Of a DNA stretch of 35,209 nucleotides, positions 24,728 to 32,373 are shown piece after piece. Numbering within the stretch: position 1 is the stretch's first letter; the number at the start of each line of letters is the position of its first letter. Where the stretch lies: assembly GCA_020249865.1 (NCBI GenBank), contig JADCEV010000079.1, positions 1 to 35,209 of the forward strand, written 5' to 3'. The DNA is from Roseomonas sp. GTDB lineage: Bacteria > Pseudomonadota > Alphaproteobacteria > Acetobacterales > Acetobacteraceae. A program made the position numbers and the translations under genes. The notes beneath the pieces are model-generated. The model searched no databases. It had not been told where the DNA came from and saw only the letters and a list, made by a program, of their open reading frames with translations.

Positions 24728-25633
24728 GTGAAGCCCATCCGCCTTGCCGAACCCTTCCGCGCCGTCTTTTACGCGCCCTTTTATGTCGCCGAACAGCGTG
24801 GCTTTTACGCGCGCCATGGCGTGACCGTCACGCGCGCCACCGCCGGCGACCCGACGCGGGCGGCGGAGGCGCTGCTTGCCGATCAGGCCGATGTTGCCTG
24901 GTCCGGCCCGATGCGCATGATCATGATGCGCGCCGCCGATCCTACCTGCCCCTTGCGGTCCTTTTGCGCGGTGGTGATGCGCGATCCCTTCATGCTGCTC
25001 GGCCGCGGGCCCAATCCCGGCTTCAGCCTGCAGGATTTGCCCAAGCTCCGCTTCGGCAGCGTCAAGGAAGTGCCGACCCCCTGGTGGTGCTTGCAGGATG
25101 ATCTGCGCCAGGCGGGTATGGACCCGGATGCCCTGGCGCGCGTGACGGACAAGACCATGGCGGAAAACGCCGATGCGGTGGCCGAGGGCCGTTTGGATGT
25201 CGCGCAGATGTTCGAACCCTTCGCAACACGGCTGGAAGCCAAGGGTGGTGCGGTGTGGCATCGCGCTTCCGATCGGGGGCCGAGTGCCTATACCGCGCTT
25301 TACGCAACGGCTTCGAATATCCAGCGCTTCAGCGCGGAGTTTGAAGCCATGATTCGCGCCTTGGCCGATGCCTTGGCCTTTGTTTACGCAGCACCTGCCG
25401 CCGAAATCGCCGCCAGTGTCGCGCCACTTTTCCCCGATGTGACCTTGGCTGAATTGACCCATGGCCTGGCCCGCTATCAGGCCGCGCGGCTGTGGCCGGA
25501 GACGCCGCATTTCCCCGAAGCTGCCTTCACGCAGCTGCGCGGTGCGATGAAAAGCGCGGGCGTGATTGCGCGTGAGCCAAGCTTCGCCGATTGCGTTGAT
25601 AATGCGATTGTCACGCGCGCCTTGGGCCGTTAG
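24728..25633 (+). CDS. NMT1/THI5-like ABC-type substrate-binding protein without an obvious signal peptide
   Basis: This 301-residue protein of the SsuA/THI5/NMT1 type has KPIRLAEPFRAVFYAPFYVA at its start, ADVAWSGPMRMIMMR near 57-71 and a C-terminal CVDNAIVTRALG. Start GTG 24728 has AAGGAG eight bases upstream, but gives a protein with no secretion signal. The frame is open upstream to GTG 24533, adding a hydrophobic stretch (YSVFLWAGEGVGCFLLIW) and a low-complexity linker that might act as a signal anchor. The short form looks better supported. No transporter genes are adjacent; it heads a set with a thioesterase, a dehydrogenase and a hydrolase. The ligand is unknown. Confidence 0.82.
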   Translation: MKPIRLAEPFRAVFYAPFYVAEQRGFYARHGVTVTRATAGDPTRAAEALLADQADVAWSGPMRMIMMRAADPTCPLRSFCAVVMRDPFMLLGRGPNPGFSLQDLPKLRFGSVKEVPTPWWCLQDDLRQAGMDPDALARVTDKTMAENADAVAEGRLDVAQMFEPFATRLEAKGGAVWHRASDRGPSAYTALYATASNIQRFSAEFEAMIRALADALAFVYAAPAAEIAASVAPLFPDVTLAELTHGLARYQAARLWPETPHFPEAAFTQLRGAMKSAGVIAREPSFADCVDNAIVTRALGR

Positions 25634-25642
25634 GGGCAGCGC

Positions 25643-26086
25643 ATGAGCAAGCAACGCGGCCGACGCGCCGATTACGCCTTCTTCGTCCCCATAGCGACAC
25701 GCTGGATGGACAATGATGTCTATGGCCATATCAACAACGTCATCTATTATTCCTGGATAGATAGCGCGGTGGCGCGCTTCCTGACTTCCTCTGGCTTTTT
25801 GCATATCCCGACCGCACCGGTGATTGGTCTGGTCGTGGAAACGCAATGCCGCTATTTCGCGCCCATCGCTTTTCCGGATGACATCACCTGCGGTGTGCGC
25901 TGCGCGCGCGCCGGCAACACCTCCGTTCGTTATGAGGTCGGCATTTTCCGCAATGATGAGGATGAGGCGAGTGCCGAGGGCTATCTGGTGCATGTTTATG
26001 TGGATCGCGCCACGCAGAAAACGCCGACCCCCTTGCCCGATACGCTGCGCGCTGCGCTTCAGCGCATCACCCTGAACCCTTCGTAA
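25643..26086 (+). CDS. Acyl-CoA thioesterase (4HBT/YbgC hotdog family)
   Basis: This 147-residue single hotdog-fold protein has the 4HBT motif RWMDNDVYGHINNVIYYSWID (positions 20-40), in which the aspartate near D25 and H29 line the active site. ETQCRYFAPIAFPDDI follows as the second conserved strand pair. Such enzymes hydrolyse short acyl-CoA or 4-hydroxybenzoyl-CoA-like thioesters. It lies nine bases after the binding-protein gene and 16 before the dehydrogenase, so it is in the same operon. The substrate is unproven. Confidence 0.87.
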   Translation: MSKQRGRRADYAFFVPIATRWMDNDVYGHINNVIYYSWIDSAVARFLTSSGFLHIPTAPVIGLVVETQCRYFAPIAFPDDITCGVRCARAGNTSVRYEVGIFRNDEDEASAEGYLVHVYVDRATQKTPTPLPDTLRAALQRITLNPS

Positions 26087-26102
26087 TTCCAAGGAACACC
26101 TA

Positions 26103-27071
26103 ATGTCCGTTGCACCGCTCAAGCGCCTTGCCATTCTGGATGATTATCAGGGTGTCGCGCTTTCCCTTGGCCCCTGGGAGAAGCTGCCGAAGGGCCTGGA
26201 GATCACGGTTTTTCGCGATACCATCACCGATCACGCGGCGCTGGTGGAAAGGCTGAAACCCTTTGATGCCATTCTGGCGATGCGCGAAAGAACGCCCTTT
26301 CCGCGCAAGCTGATCGAAGCACTGCCCAATCTGCGCCTGATCATCACAACCGGCGGGCGCAATCGTTCCATTGATGCCGCTGCCTGCGCTGAACGTGGCG
26401 TGGTGTTTTGCGGCACGGGTACTTCGGGCGATCCCACCGCGGACCTCACCTGGGGGCTGATCCTTTCCCTGGTGCGCGATATTCCCCGCCAGCAGGAAGC
26501 GCTGCGCGCCGGGCGCTGGCAGACGCATGTCGGGCTCGGCCTGGAAGGCAAAACGCTTGGCGTGATCGGGCTTGGCAAGCTTGGCGGGCGTGTTGCCAAA
26601 ATCGGCCAGGCCTTCGGCATGAAGGTGCTCGCCTGGTCGAGCAACCTGACGGAGGAACGCGCCGCCGAGATTGGCGCAACGCGCGTGGACAAGGCGACAT
26701 TGCTGCGTGAAGCCGATGTGGTGACCTTGCACCTGGTTCTATCGGATCGGTCGCGCAATACCATCACCGCGCCTGATCTCGCCTTGATGAAGCCAACAGC
26801 CTTCATCGTGAACACCAGCCGCGGGCCGCTGATTGAACAGGCCGCGCTGATTGCGGCGCTGAAGGAAGGCCGCATCGCCGGTGCTGGCCTGGACGTTTTT
26901 GATATTGAACCCCTGCCCGCCGATCACCCGATCCTTGGTGCGCCCAATACCGTGCTGACACCGCATCTTGGTTACGTGACGGAACAGAATTACCGCACCT
27001 ATTACGAAGTGACCGTTGCCGCCATCAATGCCTTCATGGAAGGCGCCCCGATTGGCGTGATCAAGCCATGA
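26103..27071 (+). CDS. D-2-hydroxyacid dehydrogenase family protein
   Basis: This 322-residue NAD(P)-dependent dehydrogenase reduces 2-ketoacids or oxidises D-2-hydroxyacids. The nucleotide-binding loop is GLGKLG (156-161). The catalytic residues are R240 (NTSRGPL), E269 (DIEPLP) and H288 (TPHLGY). Family members of this branch resemble phosphoglycerate/hydroxypyruvate-type enzymes, but the specificity is not evident. Its TGA overlaps the hydrolase ATG by four bases (27068-27071), a strong sign of coupling. Confidence 0.9.
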   Translation: MSVAPLKRLAILDDYQGVALSLGPWEKLPKGLEITVFRDTITDHAALVERLKPFDAILAMRERTPFPRKLIEALPNLRLIITTGGRNRSIDAAACAERGVVFCGTGTSGDPTADLTWGLILSLVRDIPRQQEALRAGRWQTHVGLGLEGKTLGVIGLGKLGGRVAKIGQAFGMKVLAWSSNLTEERAAEIGATRVDKATLLREADVVTLHLVLSDRSRNTITAPDLALMKPTAFIVNTSRGPLIEQAALIAALKEGRIAGAGLDVFDIEPLPADHPILGAPNTVLTPHLGYVTEQNYRTYYEVTVAAINAFMEGAPIGVIKP

Positions 27072-27916
27072 CAAGCCCCTACACCATGCCCGAAGGCTGG
27101 GCCGGCTGGCCCCAGGCCGCGCGCGATGCGGCGTACGACAACCTCAATGGCGTGGCGGATAGCGCGGCGCAGGTCGCGAACCGCAATGCGTTGTCTGAGG
27201 CGTTTCGTGCTGCCCATACCGGGCATCTTGATCTGCCCTTCGGCAATGGCGAGCGCGAAAAATGGGATCTCTACCCCGCCGCGCGGGCTGATGCGCCGTG
27301 CCTGGTGTTCATCCATGGCGGCTATTGGCAGCGCAACCGGCGGGAGGATTTCGCCATCATGGCCGAAGGCGCCTTGGCCGCCGGATGGTCGGTTGGGATT
27401 TGCGGCTATACGCTGGCGCCTGAGGCTTCCATGACGCGCATCGTGGGTGAAATCCATGCCGCGCTGGATTGGCTTGGCGCGCATGGCGCGGCACATGGCG
27501 TGGCCGGCAAGGTGGTGGCTTCCGGCTGGTCCGCGGGTGGGCATTTGGCGGCGTTGGCGGCGGAGCATCCCTTGGTGGTGGGCGCGCTTGCCATGTCCGG
27601 CATTTATGAATTGGCGCCCATCGCTGAGACCAATCTGAACGACAAGCTGCGCCTGACGCCGGAGGAAATCGCGGCGCATTCACCGATCCGCCGGCCAGTG
27701 GTGCAAAAACCCATCGCCATTGCCTATGGCGCGCGGGAATTGCCGGAATTGCGGCGGCAAAGCAGGGTGTTCCATCGCCACCGGGCAGAGGCGCAGGCCC
27801 CCGGCGCGCTAATCCCGGTGCCGGAAGCGGATCATTTCCGCGTGCTGGAAGCGCTCTGGCGCCGCGATGGGCTGCTTCTGCGCGCAGCGGCGGAGGTTTT
27901 GGCGGCGGCGGGGTAA
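27068..27916 (+). CDS. Alpha/beta hydrolase, kynurenine-formamidase/esterase-like
   Basis: This 282-residue alpha/beta hydrolase has an HGGYW oxyanion motif (83-87), nucleophile elbow GWSAGG with S155, and a likely catalytic histidine in EADHFRVLE. The HGGYW...GWSAGGHL pattern is shared with arylformamidases (kynurenine formamidase) and related esterases. Its neighbours contain no tryptophan-degradation genes, so formamidase activity is only a possibility. It is the last gene of the 24728-27916 operon and is followed by a strong terminator. Confidence 0.87.
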   Translation: MTSPYTMPEGWAGWPQAARDAAYDNLNGVADSAAQVANRNALSEAFRAAHTGHLDLPFGNGEREKWDLYPAARADAPCLVFIHGGYWQRNRREDFAIMAEGALAAGWSVGICGYTLAPEASMTRIVGEIHAALDWLGAHGAAHGVAGKVVASGWSAGGHLAALAAEHPLVVGALAMSGIYELAPIAETNLNDKLRLTPEEIAAHSPIRRPVVQKPIAIAYGARELPELRRQSRVFHRHRAEAQAPGALIPVPEADHFRVLEALWRRDGLLLRAAAEVLAAAG

Positions 27917-27937
27917 CCTGACGCCCCCCCCCAAACA

Positions 27938-27968
27938 AAAACGGCGCGGGAAGGCCCCGCGCCGTTTT
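27938..27968. terminator. Bidirectional rho-independent terminator
   Basis: AAAACGGCGCGGG (27938-27950) and CCCGCGCCGTTTT (27956-27968) form a perfect 13-bp stem with loop AAGGC. A T-run flanks each side in the transcript sense, so it serves both the hydrolase operon (plus) and fusA (minus), which converge here. A nine-C run (27924-27932) precedes it. Confidence 0.9.
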
Positions 27969-27991
27969 GCTATTCAAAGGCTAATTCAGGA

Positions 27992-30073
27992 TCAAGCCGA
28001 CTTCGCCATGATCTCATCCGCGATATTGCGCGGCACCGGATCGTAGTGGTGGAACTGCATGGAGAAGGAAGCACGCCCCTTCGTCATGCCGCGCAGGTTG
28101 GAAATATAGCCGAACATTTCCTTCAGCGGCACATGCGCGCGTACGATAACGCTGGTGCCCGCCATATCCTGGCTTTGGATCACGCCGCGGCGGCGGTTCA
28201 AATCGCCCACCACATCGCCCACATGGTCGGATGGCGTGGTCACTTCCACATCCATGATCGGTTCCAGGATCACCGGGCCGGCCTTCTTCATGCCTTCGCG
28301 GAAGCAGGCCTTGGCAGCGATTTCAAACGCCAGCGCGCTGGAGTCAACGTCGTGATACTTGCCATCCACCAGGCTGTACTTGAAGTCCACGGTGGGGAAG
28401 CCGGCCAGCACGCCGGTATCGGCCTGCACCTTGATGCCCTTTTCGACCGCCGGGATGTATTCCTTCGGCACCGCACCGCCCACAACACCATTGTGGAATT
28501 CGATGCCTTCATTGCGTTCCTTCGGCTCAAAGATGATCTTCACTTCGGCGTATTGGCCCGAACCGCCCGACTGCTTCTTGTGGGTATAGGTTTCGGTATG
28601 CGCCCGCGTGATGGTCTCACGATAGGCCACCTGCGGCGCGCCGATATTCGCATCCACGCCATATTCGCGCTTCAGGCGGTCAATGATGATTTCCAGATGC
28701 AATTCGCCCATGCCGGAAAGGATGGTCTGGCCGCTTTCCTGATCGGTGCGCAGACGAAGTGACGGGTCTTCGCCCGCCAGCTTCTGCAAGCCAAGGGTCA
28801 TCTTTTCGACGCCTTCCTTGGTTTTGGGTTCGACCGAGATGTCAATCACCGGCACCGGGAAGGCCATGCGTTCCAGCACAACGGCATCTTCCTGCGCGGC
28901 CAGCGTGTCACCCGTGCCGGTATCCTTCAGGCCCACGAAAGCCGCGATATCGCCCGCGAAGACTTCCTTGATTTCCTCGCGCTTGTCGGCATGCATCTGG
29001 AACATGCGGCCAACGCGTTCCTTATGACCCTTGGTGGTGTTCAGGACCTGGTCACCCGAACGCAGCACGCCGCGATAGACGCGGACAAAGGTCAGGTTGC
29101 CGTATTTGTCGTTGATGATCTTGAAGGCGAGGCCCGCGAAAGGCGCGTTTTCGTCAGCCGGGATCACGCGGCGATCAGCCGTTTCATCCTGGCCTTCTTC
29201 CGGCGCCACCTTGATGCCTTCGATATCCACCGGGGATGGCAGGTAATCAATCACCGCATCGAGCAGCGGCTGCACGCCCTTGTTCTTGAAGGAAGAACCG
29301 CAGACCACCGGGCGGAATTCGCCGGTAATCGTGCCCTTCTTGATGCACTTCTTGAGCGTTTCGACCGAAACATCGCCCTTGTCGAAATATTCTTCCATGG
29401 CGGATTCATCAACGCCGACAACCGTATCAAGCAGCTTCTGGCGATATTCCGCGGCCTTGTCGGCCAAATCAGCGGGGATCGGCGCTTCATGATACTTCGC
29501 ACCCAGATCGTCGCCTTCCCAGATCAGCGCCTTCATCTCCACCAGATCAACCACGCCCTTCAGCGTGTCTTCAATGCCGATCGGCAATTGCAGCGTGACC
29601 CAGTTGATGCCGAGCTTTTCCGTCAGCGTTTCGGCAGCACGGAAGAAATCGGCGCCGGTGCGGTCAAGCTTGTTGATGTAGATAATGCGCGGCACGTTGT
29701 AGCGGTCAGCCAGGCGCCAATTGGTCTCGGACTGCGGCTGCACACCGGCCACACCTTCAATAACGAACACCGCGCCATCCAGCACGCGCAAGGACCGATT
29801 CACTTCAATATTGAAGTCAATATGGCCTGGCGTGTCGATAACGTTGATGCGGTGGCCCTTCCATTCCGCGGTCACGGCGGCGGAGGTGATGGTGATGCCG
29901 CGCTCACGCTCCTGCTCCATGTAATCGGTGGTGGTGCTGCCATCATGCACTTCACCGATCTTGTGGGACTTGCCGGTGTAGTACAGGATGCGTTCCGTCG
30001 TGGTGGTCTTGCCCGCGTCAATATGCGCGGTGATGCCGATATTGCGGATATGGGTAAGCGGGGTACGCGCCAC
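27992..30073 (-). CDS. fusA: Elongation factor G (fusA-type translational GTPase)
   Basis: This 693-residue protein has all EF-G domains. The GTPase motifs are [12 protein letters not shown] (P-loop), GITITSAAV (switch I), DTPGHIDF (G3) and NKLD (G4). Domain IV and V markers are [12 protein letters not shown] and [13 protein letters not shown]. It drives ribosomal translocation and recycling. Start GTG 30073 ([13 protein letters not shown]) matches the family start and has GGAGG six bases upstream; an in-frame ATG at 30136 would add 21 unconserved residues. It stands alone, outside an rpsL-rpsG-fusA-tuf cluster. It also carries unusual residues such as [12 protein letters not shown] where HVDFTIEVERSL is usual, so it may be a second EF-G. 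Confidence 0.93.
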   Translation of the reverse strand: MARTPLTHIRNIGITAHIDAGKTTTTERILYYTGKSHKIGEVHDGSTTTDYMEQERERGITITSAAVTAEWKGHRINVIDTPGHIDFNIEVNRSLRVLDGAVFVIEGVAGVQPQSETNWRLADRYNVPRIIYINKLDRTGADFFRAAETLTEKLGINWVTLQLPIGIEDTLKGVVDLVEMKALIWEGDDLGAKYHEAPIPADLADKAAEYRQKLLDTVVGVDESAMEEYFDKGDVSVETLKKCIKKGTITGEFRPVVCGSSFKNKGVQPLLDAVIDYLPSPVDIEGIKVAPEEGQDETADRRVIPADENAPFAGLAFKIINDKYGNLTFVRVYRGVLRSGDQVLNTTKGHKERVGRMFQMHADKREEIKEVFAGDIAAFVGLKDTGTGDTLAAQEDAVVLERMAFPVPVIDISVEPKTKEGVEKMTLGLQKLAGEDPSLRLRTDQESGQTILSGMGELHLEIIIDRLKREYGVDANIGAPQVAYRETITRAHTETYTHKKQSGGSGQYAEVKIIFEPKERNEGIEFHNGVVGGAVPKEYIPAVEKGIKVQADTGVLAGFPTVDFKYSLVDGKYHDVDSSALAFEIAAKACFREGMKKAGPVILEPIMDVEVTTPSDHVGDVVGDLNRRRGVIQSQDMAGTSVIVRAHVPLKEMFGYISNLRGMTKGRASFSMQFHHYDPVPRNIADEIMAKSA

Positions 30074-30091
30074 GGTGGGCCTCCATAAGCA

Positions 30092-30127
30092 AAAGCCGGA
30101 CGCCCGTCCCGGCTTTCGCCGGACGCC
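30092..30127 (-). promoter_or_regulatory. Competing hairpins in the EF-G leader (candidate attenuator)
   Basis: In the minus-strand transcript, CCGGC-GAAA-GCCGG (30122 to 30109) forms a stem capped by a GAAA tetraloop. The downstream alternative AAAGCCGG/CCGGCTTT (30116-30109 with 30099-30092, 9-base loop) runs into TTTT and resembles a terminator. Both use 30109-30113, so they exclude each other. The decamer GGCGTCCGGC occurs twice, 23 bp apart. The GTG start is 18 bases beyond. Confidence 0.4.
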
Positions 30128-30270
30128 GCCCGCCATAAGGGTTCAGGGTTTAGTCTCCGATGGGCGCTATCTGCGATGTTCGGGCGCGGTTTGCAAGCGC
30201 AAAGGGGCGCGGGCGCGGGGTTTAATTGCCCAGAAGCATGGTTTTGCGAGGCTTGGTGGCGCGCTGACCA

Positions 30271-30293
30271 GCCCCGAATCGCGAAAGCGGGGC
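30271..30293 (-). terminator. Possible weak terminator after the Bug-family gene
   Basis: GCCCCG (30271-30276) and CGGGGC (30288-30293) pair five bases after the Bug-family stop. No T-run follows on the minus strand, so termination, if any, would need Rho. Confidence 0.3.
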
Positions 30294-30298
30294 GCCCA

Positions 30299-31246
30299 TC
30301 AATCGAGCCTGATGCCCTCGGCCGCGATCAGATCGCGCATCTCAGTGCGTTCGGCGGCCAGGAAACGGGCGAAGGCTTCGGGGCCTTCGGCGGCTGGCGT
30401 CAGGCCCAGCGTTTCCAGCCGCGGCGCCAGGGCGGGCTGTTCCACGGCATCTTTTGCGGCGGCGGCAAGGCGGGCGATCACGGGCGCCGGGGTGGCGGCG
30501 GGGGCCAAAAGCCCAAGCCAATCGCCCATCTGAAACCCTGCAAGACCCTGTTCGCTGATGGTCGGCAGCGCCGGGAAGGCTGCGCTGCGGAAAGGCGCGG
30601 AAAGGCCGATGGCGCGGGCCTTGCCGTCCCGGATCAATGGCCCGGCGAGCGCCAGAGAGGTAAAGCCGAATGGCACATCCCCCCGGAGCAACCCCGCCAT
30701 CTGATCCGCCCCGCCGCGATAGGGGACATGCTCGCCGGTCAGGCCCGCCCGCCGCAACAGGCTTGCGGCGGCAAGATGCGTGCGGGACCCGACGCCAACA
30801 CTGCCATAGCGTGCCTCGGCTGGGTTGGCGCGAAGCCGTGCGATCAGCGCGGTCAAATCCGCCGCGCCATATTCGGCCCGCGTGATCAGAATGAGCGGCA
30901 GGGTGGCGAGCAGCGTGATGGGCGTGAGGTCCCGCACATAATCAAAGCCAAGCCCGCGCATCAGAAATGGATTGACCGATTGCCCCCCGGAATCGAGCAG
31001 GATCGTCCCGCCATCCGGTGCCGCCTGGGCGACAAACCCGGCCCCCACCGCGCCCGAGGCGCCGCTGCGGTTTTCCGGCGTCACCAGCGCCCCCAACACC
31101 TCCGCCATGCGGGGCGCGATCAGCCGACCCAGGATATCGGTGCTGCCGCCGGGCGGGAAAGCGATGATCAGGCGAAGCGCGCGTTCGGGCGTTTGCGCCA
31201 AGGCCGGCGCGGCCAAAAGCCCGCCCAGGATCGCGCGGCGCTGCAT
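30299..31246 (-). CDS. Bug family (tripartite tricarboxylate transporter) substrate-binding protein
   Basis: This 315-residue periplasmic protein has a short signal peptide (MQRRAILGGLLAAPALAQ) and the Bug hallmark IIAFPPGGSTDILGRLIAPRM near residues 27-47. The ligand-loop signature VGVGSRTHLAAASL is near 150. Bug proteins bind carboxylated compounds (citrate, amino acids, aromatic acids, nicotinate) for TctAB permeases, or act as sensors. No tctA/tctB lies in the window. Its ATG is only two bases after the stop of the radical SAM gene amrS, so the two are probably translated from one mRNA, which is unusual for an orphan Bug gene. Confidence 0.9.
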   Translation of the reverse strand: MQRRAILGGLLAAPALAQTPERALRLIIAFPPGGSTDILGRLIAPRMAEVLGALVTPENRSGASGAVGAGFVAQAAPDGGTILLDSGGQSVNPFLMRGLGFDYVRDLTPITLLATLPLILITRAEYGAADLTALIARLRANPAEARYGSVGVGSRTHLAAASLLRRAGLTGEHVPYRGGADQMAGLLRGDVPFGFTSLALAGPLIRDGKARAIGLSAPFRSAAFPALPTISEQGLAGFQMGDWLGLLAPAATPAPVIARLAAAAKDAVEQPALAPRLETLGLTPAAEGPEAFARFLAAERTEMRDLIAAEGIRLD

Positions 31247-31248
31247 GG

Positions 31249-32355
31249 CTATGGCGCCAAGCGCACGCTTTGGCGCTTGCGGCCCCAGGTGCCGGGCTTT
31301 TCCTCAAACACGCCGGGCAGGGGGGTGCCGCAATCCGGGCAGCCGCCATCCGGGGTCAGGCGCCATTCCAGCAGCTCATACCAATCGCGCTTGATCAGCG
31401 ACCCGCCACAGGCATGGCACCAGGTGCCGGCGCGCGATGGCGCATGGATATTGCCGACATAGACATGCCGCACGCCGGCGGCACGGGCCAAGCGCCGCGC
31501 GCGGAACAGGGTTTCCGGTGGCGTGCCGGGCCGGTCCTTCATGCGGAAATCCGGCTTGAAGGCGCTGAAATGCAGCGGCACATCGGGGCCGAGGGCATCC
31601 ACAATCCATTCTGAAAGAGACACGATCTCGGCATCCGAATCATTCAGCCCAGGAATCAGCAGGGTGGTGATTTCAAACCACACCTTTGTTTCGCGCTTCA
31701 GGTAGATCAGCGTTTCCTTGACGGGTTCCAATTGGCCCTTGGTGATGTCGCAATAAAACCCCTCGGTAAAGGCTTTCAGGTCAATATTGGCGGCGTCAAT
31801 GTGGCGGTAGAATTCCTCACGCGGGCCGGCATTCATATAGCCGGCGGTGACGGCGACGGTCTTGATGCCCTCCGCGCGGCATACCTTCGCGATATCCATG
31901 GCATATTCAAGGAAAACCACCGGATCATTATAGGTAAAGGCAATGGATCGGCAGCCGAGTTGCTTCGCCGCGCGCATGATCACTTCCGGCCGGCCGGTGG
32001 ACGCGACGCTATCCATCTCTCGGCTTTTGGAGATGCCCCAATTCTGGCAGAAATCGCAGGCGAGGTTGCAGCCCGCCGTGCCGAAGGACAACACCGGCGT
32101 GCCGGGCAGGAAGTGATTGAGCGGCTTTTTCTCGATCGGGTCCACGCAAAAGCCGGAGGACCGGCCATAGGTGGTCAGCACCACACCATCCTCATTGGCG
32201 CCGCGCACGAAACAAAGCCCGCGCTGGCCGTCACGCATCTTGCATTCGCGCGGGCAGACATCGCAGCGAAACCGGCCATCAGACAGCTTCGTCCACCAGC
32301 GCGTCGGCACGCCGGTCAGTTTCTGGGCTTCGGGAATCATGGTTTCGGCAGGCAT
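31249..32355 (-). CDS. amrS: AmmeMemoRadiSam system radical SAM enzyme AmrS
   Basis: This 368-residue radical SAM protein has the 4Fe-4S motif CNLACDFC (C96, C100, C103), preceded by an N-terminal cysteine set (CDVCPRECKMRDGQRGLC, C31-C48). It ends with a rubredoxin-like pair of knuckles (CHACGG ... CPDCG) that probably binds another metal. These are the AmrS features. The enzyme occurs with MEMO and AMMECR1 proteins in a conserved system whose bacterial reaction is not established, to my knowledge. Starts at ATG 32355 or ATG 32340 are both possible; longer frames run into the divergent gene. It diverges from the MEMO-AMMECR1 gene by 18 bp and is followed at once by a Bug-family gene. Confidence 0.93.
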   Translation of the reverse strand: MPAETMIPEAQKLTGVPTRWWTKLSDGRFRCDVCPRECKMRDGQRGLCFVRGANEDGVVLTTYGRSSGFCVDPIEKKPLNHFLPGTPVLSFGTAGCNLACDFCQNWGISKSREMDSVASTGRPEVIMRAAKQLGCRSIAFTYNDPVVFLEYAMDIAKVCRAEGIKTVAVTAGYMNAGPREEFYRHIDAANIDLKAFTEGFYCDITKGQLEPVKETLIYLKRETKVWFEITTLLIPGLNDSDAEIVSLSEWIVDALGPDVPLHFSAFKPDFRMKDRPGTPPETLFRARRLARAAGVRHVYVGNIHAPSRAGTWCHACGGSLIKRDWYELLEWRLTPDGGCPDCGTPLPGVFEEKPGTWGRKRQSVRLAP

Positions 32356-32361
32356 TTCATC

Positions 32362-32367
32362 TATAAT
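32362..32367 (+). promoter_or_regulatory. TATAAT -10 element giving a predicted leaderless MEMO-AMMECR1 mRNA
   Basis: A perfect TATAAT ends six bases before the ATG at 32374, so transcription would start at or next to the A of the start codon. No good -35 is visible 17 bp upstream (ATGGTT region). There is no proper ribosome-binding site, only GGGG three bases from the ATG. Together this suggests a leaderless message. Confidence 0.4.
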
Positions 32368-32373
32368 GGGGCG

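Noticed and set aside
24632-26134. 500-codon open frame on the minus strand
   Set aside because: It is antisense to two well-recognised genes (NMT1-type protein and thioesterase). The product matches no family and is rich in Gly, Arg and His, as expected for GC-rich shadow frames.
27924-27932. Nine-C homopolymer after the hydrolase stop
   Set aside because: It may be a sequencing-sensitive site or slippage tract, but it is non-coding and next to a terminator, so no function is claimed.
30176-31462. 428-codon open frame on the plus strand
   Set aside because: It is antisense to the Bug-family gene, which has a signal peptide and family motifs; the antisense product is low complexity.
31732-32373. 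N-terminal extension of the MEMO-AMMECR1 fusion
   Set aside because: It overlaps amrS in antisense. MDAATKAPEVLGAFYP at 32374 is a natural MEMO start.
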